Source: Stenogyne calaminthoides
Taxonomy: Eukaryota > Streptophyta > Magnoliopsida > Lamiales > Lamiaceae
Length of the DNA stretch: 64,000 bases
Assembly: GCA_037126765.1 (NCBI GenBank)
Contig: JBBCBC010000022.1
Location: forward strand, 1,612,001 to 1,676,000
Direction: 5' to 3'
The position numbers and the translations under genes were made by a program. The notes beneath the pieces are model-generated. The model did no database searches. It was not told the origin of the DNA and saw nothing but the letters and a program-made list of their open reading frames with translations. Of this stretch, positions 21,566-30,417 are shown piece after piece. Positions within the stretch are counted from its first letter, which is position 1. Each line of letters opens with the position of its first letter.

Positions 21566-22219
21566 ACAACCATCACCATATTTAAGTAGATGAGATGGAC
21601 ACAATTCTGGCAACAATTTTGGCTGAAATCGCAGAGGCTGGAAATGAAGGTCAAATAAGGGGTTATACCTAGAGTTGTAGAGACATGCCGATGTGGCTGG
21701 CCAAAACCCGCCTTTTGGTTGGAGTGGAGCAGGTCAAAAAATTGACGGGCTACAAAACCTCAACCCAACCCACTAATCGGCGAGCCGCAGGTTTAGCCGG
21801 ACCAATCCACTATTATTTTTTAAATATATTTATTATTTTTTAAAGATTAGAAATATAATTTAAAAGCTTTAATACTCAAGTAATAAAAAAAAATTATAAT
21901 CAAAAGAAATGTTCCGCTTTTAATAAAATGAAACCGCGTCTTCAATTTATATTTTTTTGGCCCAATTACTCTAGATCTCTTTGGTTTTGATTCGCGCATT
22001 TCACTCACGATCTCTTTCTCCAATTGATTAATTCACCAAATAATAATCCGTGTTTTGTTCCAAAAATTTTCATTTCTCCATATCAAGTGCAAGTAGTCAA
22101 TTTAGTGTAAATAATGCATGAAATTCTATCATATTAAGCAAATTAACTAAGCTAAAAAATTTCAAGCAATTATCACACTAAATAGTTAGATATTTATCAA
22201 GAGTCAAGAGTCAATTTTA
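21566..22219. other. intergenic DNA, no gene seen
   Basis: Mixed AT-rich sequence with a GC-richer patch near 21680-21810. No domain or element end recognised. Confidence 0.4.
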
Positions 22220-22545
22220 TAAACTATTGTCGAGCAAACTTCATCGGTAAATATCACATGAATTGCAAGATTGTCCAAAATTTACAGATTTTGAAAACAT
22301 AGTGTCCTATATTTATAAGTCCGTAAATCTGTAAATGTAGGACAATAATGCAACTCACGAGACATTTCAGCCCAATTTGGGTTTATTCAGGCTCGATTGT
22401 CTTACATTTACAGATTTTAAAACATATTGTCCTATATTTATATATTTTAAAACATATTATTCTACATTTTGAAGACCGTAAAATTATTGTCCTTAAAACA
22501 CAATCCTCAAGTTACGACCTTAAAAAAACATTTTTCCTTTACTTT
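22220..22545. repeat. dispersed repeat S, copy 1
   Basis: About 320 bases with recurring TTTACAGATTTTAAAACAT and AAATTATTGTCCTTAAAACA phrases. A clear relative is at about 49990-50320 in the intron of the 49-kb BAHD pseudogene, and a shorter piece is at 52155-52235. Inverted pieces around 22280-22335 suggest partial fold-back. Type unknown. Confidence 0.55.
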
Positions 22546-22589
22546 TTCCTAACTCACAGTATATCCCAAATTTTGTGTTTATGTTTTAA

Positions 22590-22943
22590 TAAAAAATTGT
22601 GGCATAAGTAGCCTACATTACTTATTCCTTACTTTGAGTAAAATTGTCACGCACACAACCCCATATTAAACAGATAGCTTGTATGATAAAATCAACATCG
22701 TACATGAGAAAACAAAATAAAATACAATAAAAAAATGAGGTTGGGTGGAGGAGATTGATTTAGATTACTCTATGACAAAACACATGCATATATATATATA
22801 TATATAAAATGTGTGTTGAATAAGAAACTGAAGTGCAGTACAATATATGTATATAAATATATATTCAGTAATACTAACAAAACACAATGTACATAATAAG
22901 AGAGTGTATAACTAATACACTAAAAAAAGAAAGCCTTAAAACC
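22590..22943 (+). promoter_or_regulatory. BAHD promoter region (copy 2)
   Basis: Upstream of the ATG at 22944. The block AAAAATTGTGGCATAAGTAG through GATAGCTTGTATGATAAAATC is repeated almost exactly at 26206-26310 in front of another BAHD fragment, which identifies it as promoter duplicated with its gene. A run of TA (22788-22805) and TATAAATATAT near 22850-22862 could supply a TATA box. Confidence 0.55.
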
Positions 22944-23348
22944 ATGAAGATTATAAGGAAGAATGCCTCAATGGTGAAACCAATGAAAACAAAGGCGAAT
23001 ACCACCCTGTGGCTCTCCAATTTGGACGCTGCTATGGCTGGAAACTATCACATTCGCACCCTCTACTTCTATCGCTCAACCGGGGCTGCCGACTTCTTTA
23101 ACTGCGGCGTCCTTAAGGCGGCGCTCAGCCGTGCCCTAGTTGACTTCTACCCCGTCGCAGGGAGGCTGACGAAAGGCAACAACCGCACGGGGGTCGACTG
23201 CAACGGCGAGGGGGCGTTGTTCATGGAGGCGGAGGCGGACGGGGCGATGAATGAGTTAGGTGACTTAACCCCTAGGGCTGAGCTCGGTCTCATTCCGGTG
23301 GTGGATTATTCCAAGGGAATTTCAACCTACCCGATTTTGATGTTGCAG
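22944..23348 (+). pseudogene. BAHD acyltransferase (HCT-like) first exon, copy 2
   Basis: About 135 residues in one open frame from the family start MKIIRKNASMVKP. Landmarks are LWLSNLD, FFNCGVLKAALSRALVDFYP, VDCNGEGALFMEAE and VVDYSKGISTYPILML, ending at CAG with a consensus-like donor GTATGT. The exon itself is undamaged. However, the intron to its right holds an inverted C-terminal BAHD fragment (23935-24471), and the next plus-strand second-exon sequence (25814-25867) breaks off after 18 codons without the HHxxDG motif. No complete enzyme can be made, so I call it a pseudogene exon. Its closest relatives in the window are the fragment at 26642-26798 (the shared part differs at few codons) and the 49-kb copy. 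Confidence 0.85.
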
Positions 23349-23934
23349 GTATGTAGATGTTTAATAATTATTTTTTCAGTAATTCTAGGTTAACCACACG
23401 TGAGAAAAAAATGGGAAGATGATAAAGATAATTAACTATAGCTCTTACGGTTCAATATAGATAAGTTACTGTTCAGTAAAAATCACTGATATTATTTAGT
23501 GAAAACAGTGGACACTGTTTTGTGAAAATAAGTAATCACTAATATACATTTGGGCTTGGACAACTGTGAAAAATGACCTTGGAGAGCGGTTATAACACAT
23601 AATTAATTTCACACCTCTCATCACTTCCAATCGAGTACGGATTAGATCCACAATCAGTCTAAAATATAGAAATTAATTTCACACCTCTTTATAAGTTTGG
23701 ACTTTTAAATTAACGATATGAAATTCTTCAATCGTATCAGAGTCTTTGGCGCACGTTCAAATTCTAGATTCGATTCCCGTTGAAAACATTAACTCCACAC
23801 ATTACTAGACAAATATTATAAAAAAATTAAACTTTTTTTCAATTTTCATGCATATGCGTGTTGCAAACATAGATAGTATAGAATATAACACATAATCGAA
23901 CATGGAAATGTGGAACCTAAAATTCCATCCGGGT
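23349..23934. other. intron remnant with plus-strand TRIM piece
   Basis: The first 100 bases are intron sequence shared with 26799-26900. At 23680-23790 lies a TRIM LTR end followed by a primer-site-like CGTATCAGAGTC (23728-23739) and GATTCGATTCCCG, the plus-oriented version of the family at 4844. No gene. Confidence 0.5.
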
Positions 23935-24471
23935 TCAAATTTCATACAACAGCTTCTCAAAAACCCTCATTTGTTTCTCTGTCATGTACATTGCACACAA
24001 CAAGCTACCATCATTTGTTGCACTTGGCAAAACAAAAACATATTCTGGACCTGGAACCTCACCCAATCCCATATACACGGGCTTACCCCATCCGAAATCT
24101 GCGTCGTAAATCGGCATCTTAGCCCAAATGTTTACCATAAGAGCGTTGTTAACACCTTTGCCTCGCATTATCTTTCCAATATCAACCGGCAAGGTCTCCA
24201 CAAAATCAATAGTCGATCTCAACCGTTGATCGTCCATTCGGGCTATTGCATCATGGATTATACGGACCGCGAATTTCAATGGCTTTGATTTGAGTTTGCC
24301 ACACAAAGCAACGGGATTTGTTATGAAAACAACGTTGCCGAAGTAGCCCTTTGGAGGCGGTGGTCGCAGCCTTGACCGCCCGTCAACTGGAATGTGTAAC
24401 GAACTTTTGTGATCCTCCGGCAGGCCACGGGCTTGGCAATGACACCTCCAGATATGCCCTGCCACCAGATA
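23935..24471 (-). pseudogene. BAHD acyltransferase C-terminal fragment, inverted
   Basis: About 177 residues open on the minus strand, from LVAGHIWRC (24468) to the family-type end FEKLLYEI and stop at 23935. It has LPEDHKSSLHIPVDGRSRL, GYFGNVVF, IHDAIARMDD and the structural DFGWG motif (complement 24085-24099), followed by KPVYMGLGE and NDGSL. Upstream of 24471 the frame runs into a stop and the expected preceding sequence (YSTYEA-like) and HxxxD half are missing, so this is a breakpoint, not an intron. It lies in reverse orientation between a plus-strand first exon and a plus-strand second-exon start, pointing to an inversion or to the tail of the minus-strand gene whose start survives at 25889-26043. 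The retained sequence shows no internal stop. Confidence 0.85.
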
Positions 24472-24544
24472 TTTTATTTTGAGGCAATATTCTTAATTTG
24501 TTAGTCAATTGTGAACACATTAAATGAGTTAATATCAGGAATCA

Positions 24545-24880
24545 TCATGTAACTTAGGTCTTCTCCAATTTTATTCCTATATATTTTTACTTTTTCAATT
24601 TTGATCATTTTGGTGTAATTTTAGTCCAAATTGGTCCAAAAGGACCAAAATTGAATAAAGAAAGACATGCATGATTAAAATTTTGGTCCTGTATGTTTTA
24701 CTTTTTTCAATTCAATCTAGTATTGTGTCCAATTTTAATCCTTTTTTTTTTTTTACTTTTTTCCATCTGTAGTTCAAAATGATCAAAATTGACACCAAAT
24801 TGACCAAAAATGAAAAAAGTAATAAATAAAGGACTAAAATTGAACATCACTTAAATTACTGGACGATTCATGATATCAAC
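24545..24880. repeat. fold-back repeat rich in TTTTGGTC / GACCAAAA
   Basis: Several inverted motifs (ATTTTGGTCC against GGACCAAAATTG, CTTTTTTCAATT against its inverse) give nested hairpins over about 330 bases. Composition resembles the GGTCC MITE family at 18082 and 48401, but terminal ends cannot be matched. No coding. Confidence 0.4.
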
Positions 24881-25149
24881 TCTAAAAGAATAAAACCTAG
24901 TTCTTTTTTTTGGGGGACATTTCTGTCCTATATATAATATCGGAAATTTAATTATATGACCTTTAATATTTTAAAATTAACACAACCTGTTAGTGCCTCA
25001 TACGTGCTATATATGTTGTTCACTGAAACATTGGTACAGTTCAAAAAATCAATTTCATACAATGAACAAATTTCACATAAGAATTTGTCTGATATGATAA
25101 ATTCGAGCATTATTAACAAGATTTTAGTGGCTAAAACATTTGTGACCAA

Positions 25150-25310
25150 GTGTTAGGTAAATAATATATATGAATTAATTTCATATCTTTATACACATTT
25201 GAGTTATAGATGAGATGAAATTTTTTCATGGTATCAGAGTCTTTAGGCACATACTCAGATTCTGAGTTCGATTCCCGCAGAAAACAAACTTCATCTTGTC
25301 CACTTGATGG
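25150..25310 (+). mobile_element. TRIM remnant, plus orientation
   Basis: An LTR-like end AGATGAGATGAAATTTTTTCA is followed by TGGTATCAGAGTC (25230-25242), an almost perfect initiator-tRNA primer site, then GAGTTCGATTCCCG. It abuts a minus-oriented copy of the same family at 25315. The far LTR is not seen. Confidence 0.6.
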
Positions 25311-25314
25311 ACCT

Positions 25315-25644
25315 TGAAAAAATTTCATCCCATCTAAAAATCCGAACTTTTTGAGAATTGTGGAATTAATTCATTTATATTATTTATATTACACTCCCCT
25401 CACTCTTGAGTTGAATTCTATTACTCCATCGATCATTGAGAAGATGTTTATTGAGTGAACAATTTAATAATATGGGTGGAATTGCTTTTAATCGGATATG
25501 GGTGGAGTAGTTTTCAATGGGAATCTCCCTAGGAAGTGGGCGAGATCTTTTTGGCTCTGGTACCATGAAAGAATTTCATCTCATCTAATAATCTGAACTT
25601 ATAGAGAGTTGTGGAATTAATTCGTTTATATTATTACCCTTACA
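25315..25644 (-). mobile_element. TRIM with two LTRs, minus orientation
   Basis: LTR copies start TGAAAAAATTTC (25315) and TGAAAGAATTTC (25565) and both read towards ATTAATTC(A/G)TTTATA. On the minus strand the LTR near 25565 is followed by TGGTACCAGAGCC (complement 25554-25566), a primer site with one change. The internal region is expanded relative to the 21274 copy. No genes. Confidence 0.65.
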
Positions 25645-25734
25645 GACCTCCTTCCCTATAATGAAGCAAGTTAAATGAGTTAATTTCACATCTCTCTAAA
25701 AGTTCATACTTTTTTTTTAGATGAAAATAAATTC

Positions 25735-25867
25735 TTTCACCAACCATAGTTATACAAGAATTAATTTATTTTCTTCGTCTCACACAAAACTTGTTATTTT
25801 TTAATGTCTTCAGATCACCCGTTTCAAATGTGGCGGGGTTTGCCTAGGCACTGCAATTGAACATCAA
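25735..25867 (+). pseudogene. BAHD intron end and first 18 codons of second exon
   Basis: After an intron tail ending TCTTCAG (25807-25813), the sequence 25814-25867 encodes ITRFKCGGVCLGTAIEHQ. This is the canonical start of the second exon of HCT-type genes (compare VTRFKCGGVCLGLAMEHH in the 49-kb copy). The catalytic HHxxDG motif is not reached: the second His is Gln here and homology stops at once. The intron tail is shared with 29468-29730, linking this copy to the fragment at 29.7 kb as duplicates. Confidence 0.75.
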
Positions 25868-25888
25868 ATAGAAAATCCATCTGTTATA

Positions 25889-26043
25889 GAAGAAATCAGC
25901 GGCGGCGGTTGAGCTATAGAAGAAGGGGATGCGAGTGTGATAGTTTAGAGGCATGATGATGTCCAAATTAGAGAGCCACAGAATGGTACTCGCCTTTGCT
26001 ATCTTTGGCTTCACCATTTTGACGATTTCACCTCGATCTTCAT
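25889..26043 (-). pseudogene. BAHD first-exon 5' fragment, minus strand
   Basis: Reads from ATG at 26043 through MKIEVKSS, a one-base loss, then MVKP, LWLSNLDIIM and FFYSSTAAADFF to a breakpoint near 25889. It is nearly identical to the start of the exon at 741-1151, including its upstream flank, so the two are duplicates. The frame change and the loss of the rest of the exon make it non-functional. Confidence 0.85.
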
Positions 26044-26436
26044 TCTCTTTTAATTATTTTTTGTCGTGTAACTATATCCTAAAACAGATAATGTGGAGAT
26101 CTATAGAATGGAGAGATCTAATTATCTATTAACATTGTAATTATATATATAATGTGGAAGTTGAGCAAAACGTGTGGAATTTAATAAAATTTAATTATAT
26201 ATTTAATCAAAAATTGTGGTAAAAGTAGCCTACATTACTTTTTCCTTACTTTGAGTAAAATTGTCACGCACACAACCCCTTATTAAGTAGATAGCTTGTA
26301 TGATAAAATCATCACCATAGTAGCTTGTATGATAAAATACAATTACAACACACAGACATATATATACTGATATGCATATGTATATGAGTGTTGAAAAAGA
26401 AACTGAACCTGCAGAGTACAATATATACCCACAACA
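26044..26436. promoter_or_regulatory. shared divergent promoter region of the duplicated BAHD pair
   Basis: 26044-26200 matches the 5' flank of the minus-strand gene at 1151 (GTGTAACTATATCC, GGAGATCTATA, TGTGGAAGTTGAGCAAAAC). 26206-26425 matches the 5' flank of the plus-strand gene at 22944 (AATTGTGGTAAAAGTAGCC, GATAGCTTGTATGATAAAATC). The two flanks therefore join back to back within 400 bases, as expected for a head-to-head gene pair. The plus-strand gene lost its ATG and about 80 codons at the right edge. Confidence 0.6.
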
Positions 26437-26632
26437 TTTTCGAACCAGGTGGCTTAGCCCACCTGGCCACTGGGCTCCTCAATTGAGTGGGAGACTCAGG
26501 TTCGATTCCCTTTGGGAACGAATTGGAGTATGGGAGTTATAAGATGGCTTGGTGAATTTGTGGAGTGTTTGGGTGTTTGGTGTACTAACTACTAACAACT
26601 AACTTTGTCCGATAAAAAAAATAAAAAAATTA
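26437..26632 (+). mobile_element. tRNA-derived SINE at a BAHD breakpoint
   Basis: A-box-like GGCTTAGCCCACCTGG (26451-26466) and a perfect B box GGTTCGATTCC (26492-26502) are followed by a body ending in TTTGTCCGAT and an A-rich tail (26613-26632), the layout of plant tRNA-derived SINEs. Flanks ACATTTTCGA (left) and ACATTTCGA (right) look like a target duplication with a one-base length difference. It sits exactly where BAHD promoter meets the middle of the first exon. Confidence 0.7.
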
Positions 26633-26641
26633 CCACATTTC

Positions 26642-26798
26642 GATCGACTGCAACGGCGAGGTGGCATTGTTCGTGGAGGCGGAGGCGGACGGGGCGATGG
26701 ATGAGTTAGGTGACTCCGCCCCAAGGGCTGAGCTCGGTCTCATTCCGGTGGTGGATTATTCTAACGGAATTTCAACCTACCCGATTTTAATGTTGCAG
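26642..26798 (+). pseudogene. BAHD first-exon 3' fragment, copy 3
   Basis: Encodes IDCNGEVALFVEAE, a DELGDSAPRAELGLIPVVDY segment and SNGISTYPILMLQ, matching the last third of the exon at 22944-23348 nearly codon for codon. The start and the HxxxD-facing N-terminal part are missing (deletion at the SINE). The exon end reads CAG-GGTTGT rather than CAG-GTATGT, so the splice donor is also damaged. The following 100 bases are recognisably the same intron as in copy 2. Confidence 0.85.
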
Positions 26799-29725
26799 GG
26801 TTGTACACATATCATAATTCTTTTTTTTTTTAATAATTCTACACGTATGACAAGATAGAGAAATCAACTGGAATGTGATAATGATAACTATTTATACCTC
26901 TTACGTGTTGTTTGTCTAATAAATTTGATATCCTTGGGGTGCATATGACGTGAGGAATTAATGTTAAGAACCTTCTTGTAACTTATGTTATGTTATGTTA
27001 AATTGTAGTCCGGTACTTGTTATTTTTTCCATTTTGTTCCACGGGATTAAAGTTGGGTCAAAAACTCTAAGCTACAAATAAAAATTGGACTTGCTACTAA
27101 CCCAAAGTTAACAAAAGTAACACTAATAGCTATAAAAGTGAAAGTTGAAATGTCTACACTAACCTTATTATATACAAATGTATTAATAATATTAGTAGTT
27201 AACAACCCACCCTATTCCACCCCCGCCCACCCCCCTTTGCATCAATATCAATAAATATGTATCAGACAGCTAGTAATCATGACATTAAGATTTTAAATAT
27301 ATGTGTCATAGATTGATTTATTATCCCATCTTTTTATTATAATATTATTTTATATTAGTGTGTGGCCCACCTAACATCTTGTCAATTCTCTCTCATAATT
27401 ACTATCACTTGCTCTCAATTGTGTAAATTCAATTTAGATGGGTACAAATTGTTACATATAAGATTTGTATTTATTGTTGGCCCCACTAATTATTTTTATT
27501 ATATCTCCACTCACACTCTCTCTCCCTTTCACTCTCAATATTTGTCACTATTCTCTCTCTTTACAATTATAGTAGTAAATTTAATTATTGTTCATTTTTC
27601 TCTTTATTTTATCTTTATTTTATCCCTTTTGTTTTTATTCATCCATTAATTTTGAAAAATGCATTCAAAGCATGTACAGTCGAATAATAAGATGTACAAT
27701 CAACCGATACAACGTACATGCGATTAAAAAAATGTACTTCCTTAAAAAATGTACACTTGAACGATATATTTGTACTCGCTCAATAAATGTATACTCATAA
27801 AATAAAATGTACAGATCGCTTAAAAATATGCCACATAATCATTCGCTAAGTTATCTTTTAAATAGAATGTGAATATCAAAAGGTAAGTCTAGAATTTAAA
27901 ATTTTATATTTTTGAACATTCCCTAATTAAACCAATCAAGACTCAAGAGTTTTCATTTATTCAAAAAAAATAAACCAATTAAGAATTTTAATTTATACAA
28001 CAAATAAACTAATTAAGAGTTTTCATTTATAAAACATAATAAAACCAATCAAGATATCCCATTTATAAATAAATAAGCTAAACAAGAGTCCTCATTTATA
28101 TAAGTACAAATATAATTAATTATGTCACACTTAAATTTATCAGAAATTACTCTACACATTTGAAAATGTACATCCGCTGAATAAAATGTACATCCACCTG
28201 ACGAAAGAAAATATAGTGGAAAAATTGAAATTAGCACAATTAAACCTATATGAAAGTCAACCCATCAAATGTGTAAAAAACAGAATGAAAAAAATTGAAG
28301 AGGAATAAAAGGAATGCCTCAGAAGTAGCTTTGAGATCAGGCCGTGCCACCTTCCTTTTAGACTCTTCTCTGTCTACAAATGTTTCCAAGAAGAAGCCAA
28401 GTTTAGAAAATCTTGCATCCTTACATCATTAAAACTAAACAAATATGGATATAATGAAAAATCAAATGCAACAAATTGCTTGCAACCCTTGGATTTCGAA
28501 TGCCCTTTCTTGCTCTGTTTGGTATCAACATTCTTCCTCATGCACCTATTCTCTTATTCCTACAAAATTGAGGGCAATCATATGTCACAAGTTAACGATT
28601 GTTTCAATTTTCTTCATTGAGCAACACTGAAAAGGAAGATATCCTATATGAACTACACTGAGTCAACGAAGTTGCAATAAATGTTAAATGATGCTTCAAT
28701 CTTAAGAGTTCAAGCTATTTTCCCCCTTTTCTGAGAGCATGACAGTTTAGCCAATTTTGCCTACAAGAGAGCTAATACGAATCAACAAATACAAAGAATG
28801 TGGAATTTGCCACAATTTCCATTTCCATTTCTCTAATCATAAATTAAATTAAACATAAATCGGAGACATTCATTCAATCCATTACAAAATTAAACACAAA
28901 CGGATCAGTACCTGAACCGGGTCAACCGAAACCGCCACCGGTGGAACACCCTCGTCGGCTTCATTTGAAGGCAAGCACCGTCCCTTCCCTCTTCTTCCCT
29001 CGCCCAGAAACACCCCCATCACCGCCGTCGTCCCCCTCCGTCGTCCCCCTCGTCGTACTTGCTCTGCATCCGGGAAGAGACGAATAGAGAGAGAGAGATG
29101 AAGACTATCAATTTTGAATTTGATTATAGAGAGAGAAATAGAGAGAACTAGTGAAAAGATTAAGATGGTTGTGCTATGATTGTGGGGTGGTGACATATGT
29201 CAGAAGGGGTGGAGGGGTAGGAACTTGAGGGCAAAGATGGGTGAAATGTGGCAAACAGTAGCAAGTGCACAGTGGTTTGGGTTGAATGCACAAGTGCTAC
29301 AGAGTATTGTATCTCCCAGTAAATAACCCATTAAAGTTTCGATGCATAAAAGGGTCAAAATTGAAGAAGTAAAACATAAAGGATCAGGAATCTAGTCTTC
29401 TACATTATTACTTTCTTCAATTTTGAGCATTGTTAATAAAAATTATTTTTTTGATTAAAATAACTGTGACCAACCATAATTATACAATTACTACTTTATT
29501 TTTTTGGGAAAAAAAATATATTTTTCTTCCCGTAACTTTATCGCTTTTTACATCTATTCACTTTTAAATTTTAATTTTCGCCCTCTATTTTACATGAATC
29601 AAAAAAAGAGTGGTAAAAATATGTAAATTACAGTATGAAAATTAAATTTCAAAGGGACCAAAAAGTCGAAAGTGTGTATTCAAATTTGTAAGTAAATTTA
29701 TAAGTCTCACACAGAACTTGTTTAT
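26799..29725. other. BAHD intron-derived and AT-rich intergenic DNA, no gene seen
   Basis: The first 100 bases match the copy-2 intron. 27660-28200 holds loosely repeated AAAATGTACA phrases. 28880-29090 is GC-richer and looks like a 5' end of a plant gene (Pro/Arg-rich open frame on the minus strand), but no domain is recognisable. 29468-29510 and 29700-29720 match the intron tail at 25735-25795. Confidence 0.45.
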
Positions 29726-29839
29726 CAACAATGGGCCGATACAACTCAGCCTCTGGTAATACTATACCACCTTCGTTCGACCGTGGAATCCTCGCTGCAC
29801 GCAGCCCACCAGACACAAGCATCCACGACGACTCCCACC
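29726..29839 (+). pseudogene. BAHD second-exon fragment left of the LTR element
   Basis: Encodes the QWADTTQPL segment, then after a one-base frame change PPSFDRGILAARSPPDTSIH, matching the ARGLD..PPF.DR..L.AR.PP block of HCT-type enzymes. The first 45 or so codons of the exon, including HHxxDG, were deleted before this point: intron sequence joins directly to it. The reading continues at 35993 beyond the inserted LTR retrotransposon. Confidence 0.75.
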
Positions 29840-30417
29840 TGTTGTAGCCATAATAATCAGCAAACAGCCACATGGTGAATAGTGATGACGTGGCAACCAG
29901 ACCGGGTCTATCCGTAAAGAAGTCGAGGTCGGCCCCCCTTAGGGCGACTTGGCGACCAGAGCAAGGAAGAAGACGAGTCGAGCTCGCCTGAGCGGGTGAC
30001 CTCCCGAGAGGTCGCTCCGTAGGCAATGTCGACGCGCATATCAGGAAAAGACGTCAGTTCCGAATATAAGCAAGATTTCCAGTGTCAATTATGGAAAGAA
30101 GGATCTTACACATCTATTGAAGATCAGGCAAAGATATAGTGTATCTTGTATTTCCTTGTTTAGAAGGTCCATTAAGTGGCCCATTAGGATTTTTATCTTG
30201 GTACATTGTAATAATTATAAATAGGGGACAAACCCCGACAGAAAAAGACACACAGAATGATAGGAAAATAATTCTGGCTTGATATGCCCCCAGATGTAGT
30301 CCTTCCGGACGAACTGGATCAACAAGTTCTCCTCTTCGTTACATTTTCATTGGTTGTTCATTCAAAATTCATATATTACTTGTTTGTAGCCCTAAATGTA
30401 AAATTTAGGTTATAACA

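Noticed and set aside
26492..26502. Perfect polymerase III B box, possible tRNA gene
   Set aside because: No acceptor stem or anticodon arm; followed by a body and A-rich tail, so it is a SINE.
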